Counted from the first letter of the stretch, positions 1 to 9,298 are shown. The stretch is 64,000 nucleotides of DNA from Flavivirga eckloniae (GCF_002886045.1 NZ_CP025791.1:1937001-2001000), one strand, 5' to 3'. Translations and numbers: made by a program. Notes: generated from the letters alone by a model not told the origin.

Positions 1-1198
1 CTCTATTAAAACCTGTATCTTTTTTAGTTTCGGTTGTTTTAATTCCAATACCATTATCTGTAATTAAACACAATAAATTATCTTCTTTGATTTTAAATTC
101 AATGTCCAGATTTTTTTCTCCCTTTTTTTCATTTAACCCATGTATAATGGCGTTTTCAACAAATGGCTGAATTAGCATTGCCGGAACTTCTGTTAAATGT
201 ATATCTATTTCTGGGGCTACTTTTATAAGGTAATGAAAAGTAAAGCGTAATTTTTCTAATTCAAGGTATTTTTTTATCGATTCTATTTCATCGAATAACG
301 GTACCAGACCTTTTTCTGATTTATCCAGAGTTAATCGCATAAGCTGTGAAAACTCAGTTAAATAATGATTTGCATTAGCGCTATCTCCTTTATTTATCAA
401 ATTTTGGATAGCCCCTAAGGCATTAAACAAAAAATGCGGGTTCATTTGAGAACGAATACTTTTAAGTTGCATTTCTATAAACATACGTTTGGCTACTTCT
501 TTTTTCTTGGTCAAGGCTATTTTCCACTTAAAAAGATAATAGCCAGTAAAAAAAAGTGATATAATAATTATTGAAATAAAACCTGTAAAGTATTTTTGAA
601 AAAAGGATTCTTTCTTAAATGGTATATCTTTTGAAAAACTTGTTCTCAAAAAGTGTCCATCTTCATTAAAATAATTAAAAGAAAAGTAATATTCACCACC
701 CTTATATAAAACAAAATAATGTTTAGTGTTGTTTATTGAAATTGCATAATCTAATTTGTATGAATCATCTAAAAAAAGCACCTCATCTTCTATTATTTTT
801 ATTTCATTTTTAGAAGCATACCATTTACCCATAATCGATTTGGGTAATTTACTCGTGCTATTCACTTGAGCTTTAAATAGTTTTGTTATTTTATACCCTT
901 CGTCTAAATAAATGTTAGTAGAATCAATTCCTTTTATACTAACATATTTCACATTAAAATCATCAATACAAGTAAGGTTTATAATCTCATCCTCTTTTAC
1001 TATTTCATTGTAATAATATAATTCAGTCTTAATAACAATGTATTCTTGAGTAACGATAAGCGCTATATCATTTTTCTCGTCTACCCAACTTCCCAAAATA
1101 TGTTCTGGGAGTTGTGAAGGCAGCAGACTTAAATTCTGTCCAAATAATACTATAGGAAGAAAAAGTACAGATAAAAAGAATATGCTTTTTAGTTTCAA
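1..1198 (-). CDS. LytS/YehU-type sensor histidine kinase, C-terminus cut by window edge
   Basis: I translated this frame from the complementary strand. It starts with TTG at 1196-1198, because the frame has an in-frame stop shortly upstream and no ATG near. A signal peptide ending in LFGQ is followed by a periplasmic region of about 180 residues with two LP-x3-G-x-W modules, one transmembrane helix (GFISIIIISLFFTGYYLF), and a His_kinase domain with the hallmark MNPHFLFNAL and the ATPase motif VENAIIHG, then DNGIGI. The frame runs off the window, so the last residues are missing. Family knowledge: such kinases phosphorylate a LytTR-type response regulator, probably encoded just outside the window. 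The gene begins 21 bp after the preceding secreted-protein gene and is probably co-transcribed with it. Confidence 0.88.
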   Translation of the reverse strand, partial: MKLKSIFFLSVLFLPIVLFGQNLSLLPSQLPEHILGSWVDEKNDIALIVTQEYIVIKTELYYYNEIVKEDEIINLTCIDDFNVKYVSIKGIDSTNIYLDEGYKITKLFKAQVNSTSKLPKSIMGKWYASKNEIKIIEDEVLFLDDSYKLDYAISINNTKHYFVLYKGGEYYFSFNYFNEDGHFLRTSFSKDIPFKKESFFQKYFTGFISIIIISLFFTGYYLFKWKIALTKKKEVAKRMFIEMQLKSIRSQMNPHFLFNALGAIQNLINKGDSANANHYLTEFSQLMRLTLDKSEKGLVPLFDEIESIKKYLELEKLRFTFHYLIKVAPEIDIHLTEVPAMLIQPFVENAIIHGLNEKKGEKNLDIEFKIKEDNLLCLITDNGIGIKTTETKKDTGFNR

Positions 1199-1219
1199 AT
1201 AAGGATGCTTTGTTTATTA

Positions 1220-2296
1220 TTATTTTATCTTTTTGTATTGAGTTTCCATATGTCCTCTGGGCCCCAACACATAGTTGCCGTTTATTTTATTTGCGATGTA
1301 CATATTAAATTTTCCCTGGTCATATAATATAAACCAAATGGCATCGTCTGATTTAGACACCGCCACATGATCAATATATTTTTTTTCGTTGCTCAATATA
1401 TTTTCGGGTGTTTTGTGGAAAAAAAATAAATTTTCAGACACGGTAAGCTTCCCTTTTCCATTCTTATTAATCCAATGACCTTTAATGAATTCGGGTACGT
1501 TAGTATCTGGTTTCCTTTTTAAATTGGTCAATTTGTCTGTTCTAATGATCATATTTTCATTATCAAGACTTAAAATTTCAAAAGTGTTTGCAGTAGTTTC
1601 AATCTTAAATTTATTATTTCCAATTTTTTGAATATCAACATAATATCGAATTCTAAAATCAGAAACAACGTAATCCGGTGTTGTAATTAATATAAGTGTA
1701 CCATATTTATCATACCAATTACCAAAAAAATCTTTGGGTAGATCTTTGGGAAAGATGTCTCCATCAGTTTTCACCGTTTTAACTTCTCTTAATTGTTTGT
1801 CTTTATTATTTATTGAAGATTTCTTTTTACTACTTATGTATTCTCGCGTATTATGCCATCTGTCTGACTTAAAGCGGTAACCATTTTTAGAAACATCTAA
1901 TTTATATATAAACCTATTGCCTTTTAGGTTAGATTCACCATAATTTATCTTTTTAACATCTTTTCCTAAGGCGGGGAAATATAGTTTATATATTATCTCA
2001 TTTGTTCGTGATAAATAATACTTTTCGCCCACTCCAACCTCTTCTCCTTTAATAACATACAAACGACCTTCATTAGTTAAGCTGTTTTCAATATAAGTTT
2101 CGCTAGGGATGTAAACCCATCCTCCTCTAGGCTTTTTTAAATGAAAATGAAGTATCGTTTCTTTTTCTGTAAGTTCTACTTTTTCTACTTTACCGGAAAC
2201 ATTACCATAAATATAATCTGGCTTGTGAATAATTTTCTGCCCATATGCATTTATAGAAAGTATTATAATGAATAAAATTAAAAGACTTCTTTTCAA
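1220..2296 (-). CDS. secreted protein resembling the sensor region of the adjacent kinase
   Basis: This protein of 358 residues has a signal peptide (MKRSLLILFIIILSINAYGQ) and no transmembrane helix. I recognise no named family. Residues about 175-350 contain two modules, LPKDFFGNWYD and VPEFIKGHWIN, each followed by beta-rich sequence. They line up with the two modules LPEHILGSWVD and LPKSIMGKWYA in the periplasmic part of the kinase encoded 21 bp downstream. The shared layout suggests that both bind a similar ligand or each other, and that this protein acts in the periplasm as a partner or decoy of the kinase. That role is inference. Confidence 0.8.
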   Translation of the reverse strand: MKRSLLILFIIILSINAYGQKIIHKPDYIYGNVSGKVEKVELTEKETILHFHLKKPRGGWVYIPSETYIENSLTNEGRLYVIKGEEVGVGEKYYLSRTNEIIYKLYFPALGKDVKKINYGESNLKGNRFIYKLDVSKNGYRFKSDRWHNTREYISSKKKSSINNKDKQLREVKTVKTDGDIFPKDLPKDFFGNWYDKYGTLILITTPDYVVSDFRIRYYVDIQKIGNNKFKIETTANTFEILSLDNENMIIRTDKLTNLKRKPDTNVPEFIKGHWINKNGKGKLTVSENLFFFHKTPENILSNEKKYIDHVAVSKSDDAIWFILYDQGKFNMYIANKINGNYVLGPRGHMETQYKKIK

Positions 2297-2436
2297 TATC
2301 TAATAAGTTTTAAACAAATATAATATACTGAATAAACAAACTTGATCGTTTATTAGGGTTTAGTATTAAAAAATGAGGGGTTTGTTAGAATAGCCTAGAA
2401 TATGTATTCATTTTAACAAGTAGTAGACGAATCAAA

Positions 2437-3741
2437 CTACTTTTTACGCATATAAACACTTACCGGAACACCATTAAAATCAAAGTGTTCACGAAGTTTA
2501 TTCTCTAAAAAGCGTTTGTAAGGGTCTTTTACATACTGTGGTAAGTTACAGAAAAATGCAAACTGTGGCTGTGGTGTTGGCAACTGCATAATGTATTTAA
2601 TTTTTACAAATTTGCCTTTGTATGCCGGTGGCGGGTAATTTTCTATAATTGGAAGCAAAACATCATTAAGCTGGCTTGTTTTTATTTTTTTAGAACGGTT
2701 TTTATAAACCTCGACAGCTGTTTCTATAGCTTTAAAAATACGTTGTTTGGACAAGGCAGAAATAAATATGAGCGGAACGTCTGTAAAGGGCTCTATTTGC
2801 TTTTTAATGGCCTTCTCGTATTCCTTTACCGACTTATGGTCTTTCTCTACTAAATCCCATTTGTTAACTAAAATAACGATGCCCTTTCTGTTACGCTCGG
2901 CCAACCAAAATATGTTCTGTACCTGACCATCGAAACCACGGGTAGCATCTAAAACCAAAAGGCAAACATCTGCATGCTCAATGGCTCTAACACTACGCAT
3001 TACAGAATAAAATTCTAAATCTTCTTTTACTTTCGATTTTCTGCGTATCCCGGCTGTATCAACTAAGTTAAATTCAAAACCAAAACGGTTGTATTTGGTA
3101 TCTATAGCATCTCTTGTTGTTCCTGCTATGTCTGTTACTATATATCTATCTTCACCAATTAATGCATTTATAAATGACGATTTTCCAGCATTAGGGCGAC
3201 CAACTACTGCAAAACGAGGCAACTCTTCCTCTACTACTTCTTCTTTTTCAGGCAATGCTTCAACTAAAGCATCGAGCAATTCCCCTGTACCACTTCCGTT
3301 TATACTTGCAATACAATAATATTCTCCTAACCCTAAAGAATAAAACTCAACAGCATCTTCAGAACGCTTTGCGTTATCAACTTTATTAATTGCTAGAAAA
3401 ACTGGTTTATCTACTTTTCGGAGCAAATTGGCAACATCCTCATCCATACCTGTTACACCATTTTCAACATCTACCATAAAAATAATAGCATCAGCTTCAT
3501 CAATAGCCAACTCAACCTGTTTGTCTATTTCGGCTTCAAAAGCATCATCACTTCCTAATACGTATCCACCTGTATCTATAAGCGAAAACTCTTTACCATT
3601 CCAGTCGCTTTTACCATAATGGCGGTCTCTTGTAACACCACTCACGGCATCAACGATAGCTTCTCTTCGTTGTATTAAACGATTAAAAAATGTTGATTTC
3701 CCTACATTGGGTCTTCCTACTATAGCTACTATATTGCTCAT
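2437..3741 (-). CDS. der: ribosome biogenesis GTPase Der
   Basis: Der (EngA) has two GTPase domains in tandem and a C-terminal KH-like domain and acts in maturation of the 50S ribosomal subunit. The 434-residue product has the usual family length. Domain one shows GRPNVGKS at 9-16, DTGG at 56-59 and NKVD at 119-122. Domain two begins with GRPNAGKS at 181-188 and carries DTAG and NKWD. The C-terminus (about 350-434) is the KH-like module. The gene starts with ATG after an AT-rich leader, and a divergent membrane-protein gene begins 170 bp away. It appears monocistronic. Confidence 0.98.
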   Translation of the reverse strand: MSNIVAIVGRPNVGKSTFFNRLIQRREAIVDAVSGVTRDRHYGKSDWNGKEFSLIDTGGYVLGSDDAFEAEIDKQVELAIDEADAIIFMVDVENGVTGMDEDVANLLRKVDKPVFLAINKVDNAKRSEDAVEFYSLGLGEYYCIASINGSGTGELLDALVEALPEKEEVVEEELPRFAVVGRPNAGKSSFINALIGEDRYIVTDIAGTTRDAIDTKYNRFGFEFNLVDTAGIRRKSKVKEDLEFYSVMRSVRAIEHADVCLLVLDATRGFDGQVQNIFWLAERNRKGIVILVNKWDLVEKDHKSVKEYEKAIKKQIEPFTDVPLIFISALSKQRIFKAIETAVEVYKNRSKKIKTSQLNDVLLPIIENYPPPAYKGKFVKIKYIMQLPTPQPQFAFFCNLPQYVKDPYKRFLENKLREHFDFNGVPVSVYMRKK

Positions 3742-3911
3742 AATCTATAAATGGTATACAACAGTCTAAAACTGATTTGTTTATACTCCCTGCTGGAAAT
3801 ATTTTGCAAAAATAGGAAATATAGTCTACCTAGTGTTCTTTTTTATAAAGATTAAAAGTATTTGCAGTTAATAAAAAAATAGTAATTTAATAAGCGTAAA
3901 ACGCTAATAAT

Positions 3912-4424
3912 ATGCCAACTGCCAATGATATTGTTTTAAGACCCCGTTTTAAAATGGAACTTAATAAAAACAATGAGTCTATTTTGAAAGATTTTGAAGT
4001 CTTAAAAGCCCAGCAATCTGAATTTATTGTAACGCGATTAGACAATCATGTCTTTATTAAATTCCCGAAAGAAAAACAGCATTTTTGGTCGCCTCAACTT
4101 CATTTGGAAATTGATTCTATTGACGAAAATTCCAGTTTACTTTATGGGTTATTTGGTCCTAATCCAACGGTTTGGACCATGTTTATGTTTCTTCATTTTG
4201 TGGTTGCTGGCTTATTTATAGCTTTTGGTATATGGGCTTACACAAATTGGTCTTTAGATAAAACCTATGCTATACAGGTTAGTTTAATGCTCTTAATGAT
4301 TATTGTTTGGGTTGTTTTATACTTTGCCGGTAGTATCGGGAAAGCTTCAAGCAAAAATGAAATGCGTGAGCTGAATGATTTCATGCGTCGAGTTATAACA
4401 CATGAAAAAGCACCTCAATCTTAA
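3912..4424 (+). CDS. two-helix membrane protein of unknown function
   Basis: The 170-residue product has a polar N-terminal region of about 90 residues and two hydrophobic helices (about 93-115 and 121-143, the second MLLMIIVWVVLYFAG), then a short charged tail. I cannot assign it to a named family. The layout, a cytoplasmic beta-rich domain followed by a helical hairpin, is common among small conserved Flavobacteriaceae proteins. It is divergent from der and transcribed alone. Confidence 0.75.
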   Translation: MPTANDIVLRPRFKMELNKNNESILKDFEVLKAQQSEFIVTRLDNHVFIKFPKEKQHFWSPQLHLEIDSIDENSSLLYGLFGPNPTVWTMFMFLHFVVAGLFIAFGIWAYTNWSLDKTYAIQVSLMLLMIIVWVVLYFAGSIGKASSKNEMRELNDFMRRVITHEKAPQS

Positions 4425-4437
4425 AACTAAGGTGCTT
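4408..4437 (+). terminator. hairpin overlapping the stop codon of the 3912 gene
   Basis: The arms AAGCACCT (4408-4415) and AGGTGCTT (4430-4437) form an 8-bp stem that spans the stop codon. No T-run follows, so it may be a 3'-end stabiliser and not an intrinsic terminator. Confidence 0.35.
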
Positions 4438-4477
4438 AACAACTAACTAAAACTCAATAAAATAAACTAACTTAACA

Positions 4478-4690
4478 TTATTGAAGGTCTTTATAAAAGC
4501 AGACAGCTTTAGGAATATTATTTGAAGTCACAAAAAAGAAGCATCTTATTGAAGCTCTATTAAAGGACGAATTTAAATTTGAAATGCTATTTATAGTAGC
4601 CCAGATGGACTTTACACTTAGTGCAAAGCCTCTTTTAAGCATGGCATGGTGAGCTAAACTTGCGAAAAACAGTTTATTAGAATGTTTCAT
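4478..4690 (-). CDS. doubtful small open frame downstream of era
   Basis: This 70-codon frame on the minus strand lies 83 bp past the era stop. It has an ATG, a mildly hydrophobic start (KLFFASLAHHAMLKRGF) and no recognisable domain. It is the only open frame in the gap between the 3912 gene and era, but coding evidence is weak. It could equally be untranslated era 3' sequence. Confidence 0.25.
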   Translation of the reverse strand: MKHSNKLFFASLAHHAMLKRGFALSVKSIWATINSISNLNSSFNRASIRCFFFVTSNNIPKAVCFYKDLQ

Positions 4691-4773
4691 ACCTGGTTAT
4701 CTTTTAGATTCCAAATATGGAACTTGTATTTAAATTGAATGTTATCCTATTAAGAAGATACTATTAGGATTAT

Positions 4774-5655
4774 CTATTGATTGTAACCAAAACGTTTCAA
4801 CTGGTTTTGATTGCTTCTCCAATTTTTATTTACTTTAACATAAAGCTCTATATGGATTTGCTTGCCAAAGAACTTTTCTAAATCCTTTCTGGCCTCTACT
4901 CCTACACGTTTTAATGCACTTCCTTTATGCCCGATTATTATTCCTTTTTGTGTCTCGCGTTCTACCATGATAACCGAACGGATTCTTATAATGTTTTCTT
5001 CTTCTAAAAATTCTTCGGTATCTACCTCAACGGCATAGGGTATTTCTTTTTTATAATGAAGCAGAATTTTTTCCCTGATGCTTTCATTTATAAAAAATCG
5101 TTCTGGTTTGTCTGTTAATTGGTCCTTTGGATAAAATGGTGGCGACTCCGGGAGCAATTCTACAATTCTATCGAACACTTCATTTACCTGAAAGCCTTCT
5201 AATGCCGAAATAGGGATAATTTCTGCATTTGGAACTTTTTCTGCCCAAAGTTGCACTTGAGCTTCTAATTGTCCCTGATCTGATTGATCTATTTTATTTA
5301 AAAGCAACAACACCGGAATCTTCGAACTTGTTATTTTTTTAAAAAAAGCTTCGTCTTTTAACGTTTGTTCTCCTATTTCCACCATGTAGAGCAATACATC
5401 TGCATCTTCAAAGGCAGATTTTACGAATCCCATCATAGATTCCTGTAGCTCGTAGGCTGGTTTTATAATACCTGGTGTATCACTAAACACTACTTGAAAA
5501 TCGTCTCCATTTACTATACCTAAAATTCTATGACGTGTGGTTTGTGCCTTAGATGTAATAATAGATAACTTTTCCCCTACAAAGGCATTCATCAATGTAG
5601 ACTTACCCACATTAGGGTTACCAATAATATTTACAAAACCTGCTTTGTGACTCAT
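4774..5655 (-). CDS. era: GTPase Era
   Basis: Era is an essential GTPase that binds the 3' end of 16S rRNA during 30S subunit assembly. The 293-residue protein shows the G1 motif GNPNVGKS at 12-19, DTPG at 59-62 and NKID near 121. A C-terminal KH domain carries IIIGHKGSALKRVG. Length and order are standard. The upstream 760 bp contain no gene, so its promoter lies there. Confidence 0.98.
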   Translation of the reverse strand: MSHKAGFVNIIGNPNVGKSTLMNAFVGEKLSIITSKAQTTRHRILGIVNGDDFQVVFSDTPGIIKPAYELQESMMGFVKSAFEDADVLLYMVEIGEQTLKDEAFFKKITSSKIPVLLLLNKIDQSDQGQLEAQVQLWAEKVPNAEIIPISALEGFQVNEVFDRIVELLPESPPFYPKDQLTDKPERFFINESIREKILLHYKKEIPYAVEVDTEEFLEEENIIRIRSVIMVERETQKGIIIGHKGSALKRVGVEARKDLEKFFGKQIHIELYVKVNKNWRSNQNQLKRFGYNQ

Positions 5656-6415
5656 ATAATCTTAATTATCCATATGTTATAACAATTTAATTATAAAATA
5701 ACATATTAAATCCGTTCATTTTTCATTCCATTTCCTCGTTTGAAGTTCCTGTAATTAAAACTGTTCAAATCAATCTCCGTATTATAGAACAAAAACAATT
5801 TTGTTTTCTATACAACATTATAACTAAATTGGTATCGCAAAGTTACAATCTTGAATTGTTTATTTTGTTATAATTATACTTTTAAACATTCTGTCCATTA
5901 TTTTATAACTTGACTAGCCTCGAACTATGATGGGTCTCATTCATTTACTGAACGATTATTATTCTTATCCGTACTAATAATTTAAAATATTTTTTAATAT
6001 TAAGAAAAGAAATGTTCCATTCTTATTTACACGGAATATTTGCTCTATTTCAATCAATATGTCATTCTATTAATTTTATCAAAAACCTATGCCAACATTA
6101 ATAAAATATATTTCATAAGCATACAAATTCTATTTTTTTAATCTCCTTATTTAGATCAATTAAAGATTAGCAAAAGGACAAATTTTGTCCTTCTAGTATT
6201 TTTACTTTGTTCGATTCTTTAATTTAAAATAGGTTATATGGCACAAACTTCTCAATAAAACACCAAAGGAAACCTTATTTATAATATAGGTTAATGATTA
6301 TTTAAAGTTTTAAGTAATCATATATGTTTCAAAAGTAGCATATCCTTAAAATAGACTTTTTAGTTAAAAACAAAGTATAAGAGAATTTCTCTTTTTATGA
6401 ATTAAAATTAATAAT
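5656..6415. other. AT-rich gene-free stretch between era and the peptide operon
   Basis: No convincing open frame or RNA gene was found in these 760 bp. The stretch is visibly richer in A and T than the GTPase genes. It must hold the promoters of era (leftward) and of the peptide operon (rightward). The only ordered feature seen is the inverted repeat at 6174-6192. Confidence 0.6.
6174..6192. repeat. 19-bp inverted repeat, possible operator
   Basis: AAGGACAAA and TTTGTCCTT are perfect 9-bp arms around a single T. The site lies 223 bp upstream of the peptide gene in otherwise featureless AT-rich DNA. It could be a protein-binding site. No T-run follows, which argues against a terminator. Confidence 0.4.
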
Positions 6416-6688
6416 ATGAAAAATACTTTTTTCAAACTTATAACTCCATTAGGACTATTTGTTTTCGCTGTAATAACCTTTAATACAAATACGAGTAATT
6501 TAAATCAAAACGATTTGACTTTAGATAATATTTTAGCATTAAACTCTGCAAATGCTGAATTCTGGGGAGGAGGATGTTTAACTTGCACTGATGAAATCGT
6601 TGCTATATGTGGTAGGACAATTGCTGGGGATACATATTATGGCAAATTTGTAAGATACGATCCCAGCCCATGGAATCCATGTAATTAA
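6416..6688 (+). CDS. NVEALA-like secreted cysteine-containing peptide
   Basis: The 90-residue product has a hydrophobic export sequence (about 7-22). A leader-like segment contains LTLDNILALNSANAE (34-48), which resembles the NVEALA motif of the Bacteroidota peptide family of that name. The C-terminal part starts FWGGGC and has four cysteines at 54, 57, 65 and 89, of which the first two form CLTC. Family function is unknown, and such peptides are typically encoded beside propeller lipoproteins, as here. A strong hairpin separates it from the next gene. I infer processing after the ANAE segment and disulfide formation in the periplasm or outside. The family assignment rests on motif recognition only. 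Confidence 0.7.
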   Translation: MKNTFFKLITPLGLFVFAVITFNTNTSNLNQNDLTLDNILALNSANAEFWGGGCLTCTDEIVAICGRTIAGDTYYGKFVRYDPSPWNPCN

Positions 6689-6715
6689 TTTTACAAAAAT
6701 AACTAGTTTACAATA

Positions 6716-6749
6716 AAAGAAGTAAATGTACTATAACATTTACTTCTTT
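6716..6749 (+). terminator. strong hairpin after the peptide gene
   Basis: AAAGAAGTAAATGT (6716-6729) and ACATTTACTTCTTT (6736-6749) are perfect 14-bp arms with a 6-nt loop. The site lies 27 bp after the peptide stop and 19 bp before the next start. It probably acts as a partial terminator or mRNA stabiliser, giving more peptide than downstream lipoprotein. Confidence 0.7.
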
Positions 6750-6768
6750 AAATAATTATTACAAGTAA

Positions 6769-7806
6769 ATGAAAAAGTATTTAATATTTGTTTCAATTCT
6801 TATAAGTTGCTCCAAAACCTATAATAAAGATTTTGAAATTTATTTTACAGAAGTCAAAACTGTCGACTTAAAATCGGATAAAGTAAGGTTGAAATATGAT
6901 TCAGAAACATTTTTTAGTCAAATTCCAGAAATGATTTTTGTAGATAGCTTACTAATTATAAATGATCGAAATCCTGATTATACTATGAAAATTATTAATT
7001 TAAAAAATAATAAAGTCCAAAACTTTGGAAAAAAAGGGAGAGGTCCAAATGAATTCCAAATACCCTTTTCAAAAGTTTCTGTAGACAAATTTTCAAAAAA
7101 AATATACATAAGAAATTCTTCTAATTATCATATATATAGCATAGATAGCTTAAAAAAAGGAAAAGAACTTAACAAACCATTATCAAAATTTGAAATAAAA
7201 TTAAGCGATACACAGTTTTTAATAAATACATATTGCAAAAATTATATAATAGGTGGAACTTATAAAACCCCTATCGGTTTATATAATATTAAAACAAAAG
7301 CTAGTACAGAAAAATATGAATATGATACAGGAGGGTCATTGGGGAATCAAGCTAACTTTTTTAGCCATCCATCAAAACCTAAAGTTATATATATTCAATC
7401 TAATTCTGAAATTATGGGAATTGTCACCATAAAAAATGATGATGTAGAAAGAAAAGAATTATCCTGGTGGAAAGAGAACAACGAACAAGTTACTGAAGGC
7501 GGAAAAACACATGCTAAATCTAAATATTCAAGTAATAATAGACGTAGTTTTATGAGTGCAACCACATCTGAAAACTATATCTATATACTTTACAGTGGTA
7601 AACCAGTAGGAACTACTAAAGAATCTTATAATAAAGCTAGATTATGCGATATGATTTATGTGTTTGATTGGGAAGGTAATGCCATAAAAAAATACAGATT
7701 AGATCAAGATGTTACCTCAATTGCTCTAGATGAAAAAAACAATTTATTATATGCATCTTCTTATGGTGATGGCTCACCTTATATAGTTAAATATAAATTA
7801 GAATGA
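6769..7806 (+). CDS. 6-bladed beta-propeller lipoprotein
   Basis: The 345-residue product has a lipoprotein signal with the acylated cysteine at position 14 (ILISCSK). The rest is a beta-propeller of the Bacteroidota 6-bladed type, with the typical early motif FGKKGRGPNEFQIP and blade-like segments such as LDEKNNLLYASSYGDG near the end. Function of the family is unknown; the proteins are commonly found with NVEALA peptides. The gene lies between the peptide gene and a thioredoxin-like gene that starts 4 bp after its stop, so the three probably form one unit. Base composition is more AT-rich than in the flanking housekeeping genes. Confidence 0.75.
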   Translation: MKKYLIFVSILISCSKTYNKDFEIYFTEVKTVDLKSDKVRLKYDSETFFSQIPEMIFVDSLLIINDRNPDYTMKIINLKNNKVQNFGKKGRGPNEFQIPFSKVSVDKFSKKIYIRNSSNYHIYSIDSLKKGKELNKPLSKFEIKLSDTQFLINTYCKNYIIGGTYKTPIGLYNIKTKASTEKYEYDTGGSLGNQANFFSHPSKPKVIYIQSNSEIMGIVTIKNDDVERKELSWWKENNEQVTEGGKTHAKSKYSSNNRRSFMSATTSENYIYILYSGKPVGTTKESYNKARLCDMIYVFDWEGNAIKKYRLDQDVTSIALDEKNNLLYASSYGDGSPYIVKYKLE

Positions 7807-7810
7807 GCAT

Positions 7811-8350
7811 ATGAGTTTAAAAAAAAATATATATTATATTTTAATAGTGTTACTATTTATTAACCTAAGTTGTGTAAAAAACAAAGAAATAAATAGTGAA
7901 GTTAATAATTGGGTTGGTAAACAATTGACTTTACCTAAAGATAGTTTAATAAGAAATTATATCAAAAAAAAAACTAATCCTTTAAAGAAAAAAATAAAAA
8001 TATTAACAGTAATTAATGGTGACTGTAGTATATGTTATGATGAATTAAAAGCATGGAAAAGTTATATTAAAGAAACTGACACAAGTCAAGTTGGGTTTGT
8101 CTTTATAATTTACACTTTTAATAAATTAATGGAATTTAACGATATGAATAATTCAACATTAAAATTTCAATACCCATATTTTCAAGATGACGGGGAAAAA
8201 ATAGTTAAAGAAAATAATTTTCCTGATAATAGATTATTGAAAACATTCTTATTAGATAGTGAAAATAAAGTGATTTTAATTGGTAATCCAACTATTCATA
8301 AATCAATAAATGATTTATATAAAAAAGAAATAAAAAAAAGAATAAAATAG
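7811..8350 (+). CDS. thioredoxin-like lipoprotein with CxxC motif
   Basis: The 179-residue product has a lipoprotein signal (acylated cysteine at 21, INLSCVK). A thioredoxin-like region has the redox motif CSIC at 72-75 in the sequence NGDCSICYDEL, after a beta strand (KIKILTVI). It lacks the longer domain of typical TlpA-type proteins. With a four-cysteine peptide encoded two genes upstream, a role in forming or reducing its disulfides is plausible but inferred. The next gene is convergent, with a shared terminator between. Confidence 0.65.
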   Translation: MSLKKNIYYILIVLLFINLSCVKNKEINSEVNNWVGKQLTLPKDSLIRNYIKKKTNPLKKKIKILTVINGDCSICYDELKAWKSYIKETDTSQVGFVFIIYTFNKLMEFNDMNNSTLKFQYPYFQDDGEKIVKENNFPDNRLLKTFLLDSENKVILIGNPTIHKSINDLYKKEIKKRIK

Positions 8351-8370
8351 TAGTAGTTATTAGTTCTAAA

Positions 8371-8410
8371 AAAATAGCCCGAAAATATAATGTTTTTTCG
8401 GGCTATTTTT
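8371..8410. terminator. bidirectional terminator between the peptide operon and the FKBP gene
   Basis: AAAATAGCCCGAAAA (8371-8385) pairs perfectly with TTTTCGGGCTATTTT (8395-8409). The A-rich left flank and T-rich right flank allow termination in both directions for the two convergent units. Confidence 0.9.
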
Positions 8411-8423
8411 AAATTTATTTATA

Positions 8424-9152
8424 TTACTTAACTATCTCTAAAAGTTCTACTTCAAATATTAAAACATCAAATGGTTTAATTTTACCACCTTGACGTGGAA
8501 AAGCACCATATGCTAAATTTTGTGGGATGAAGAACTTGTATTTAGCACCAAGGTTCATAAGCTGAATTCCTTCTGTCCATCCTGAAACAACAGCATTTAA
8601 CTTAAATTCTTCTGGTTTTCCTCTTTCTACCGAACTATCAAATACTTCGCCATTAATTCTGGTTCCATGATAATGTACTTTAACTTTCGATGTTGCTACT
8701 GGATTATCACCCGTTCCTTCTTTTAAAACAATGTATTGCAAACCACTTTCTGTAGTTTCAATACCTTCTTTTGAGATATTCTCTGCTAAAAACTTTTCTC
8801 CTTCTGCTTTATTTGCTCCAAACTGTTCTTCGGCTTTCTTCAACGCTTCTTCTTTTTGCTTCTTCATCATATCTTCACGCTTCTTCATCATATACGTTTG
8901 AAGAAACTGTTGCACCTTATCTTTTTCTATTAGAAGCTTAGAAGAATCTGACGCATTTAAATATCCTTGTACAAGTAAATCCTTATTAATCTCATCAAAG
9001 CTACTTCCTACACCTCTTGCTATATCCATTCCAACAGCATAACTAACAGAATCTAATTCTGTTTTTAACGATGTACTATTATAATTCCCTTTATTACAAG
9101 AAACTACGAACAAAGTAGCAATTGATAGGCTTAAAATTTTTATTGTTTTCAT
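8424..9152 (-). CDS. FKBP-type peptidyl-prolyl isomerase lipoprotein
   Basis: This enzyme catalyses proline cis-trans isomerisation in periplasmic or outer-membrane-attached proteins. The 242 residues comprise a lipoprotein signal (FVVSCNKG), an N-terminal helical dimerisation region of FkpA/Mip type (about 30-130, including a charged Lys/Glu-rich helix) and a C-terminal FKBP domain (about 138-240) with VKVHYHGTRINGEVFDSS, VVSGWTEGIQLM and IPQNLAYG. All main FKBP landmarks are present. It is transcribed alone and ends at the bidirectional terminator. Confidence 0.95.
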   Translation of the reverse strand: MKTIKILSLSIATLFVVSCNKGNYNSTSLKTELDSVSYAVGMDIARGVGSSFDEINKDLLVQGYLNASDSSKLLIEKDKVQQFLQTYMMKKREDMMKKQKEEALKKAEEQFGANKAEGEKFLAENISKEGIETTESGLQYIVLKEGTGDNPVATSKVKVHYHGTRINGEVFDSSVERGKPEEFKLNAVVSGWTEGIQLMNLGAKYKFFIPQNLAYGAFPRQGGKIKPFDVLIFEVELLEIVK

Positions 9153-9298
9153 GTTCTTTTTTCAGTTTTTGTTAGTTTATAAAATTTATATAATCAATTC
9201 GAAATAAGTAATTAGAATCTCAATTACAAACGGTTTGCTTAGGTAATTATTTTTCTAATTGCAGCCAAAAGTAACAAATTTACAGGCATTAAAAAAAG

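Noticed and set aside
3089-3319. Open frames antisense to der
   Set aside because: They are shadows of the strongly conserved Der coding sequence.
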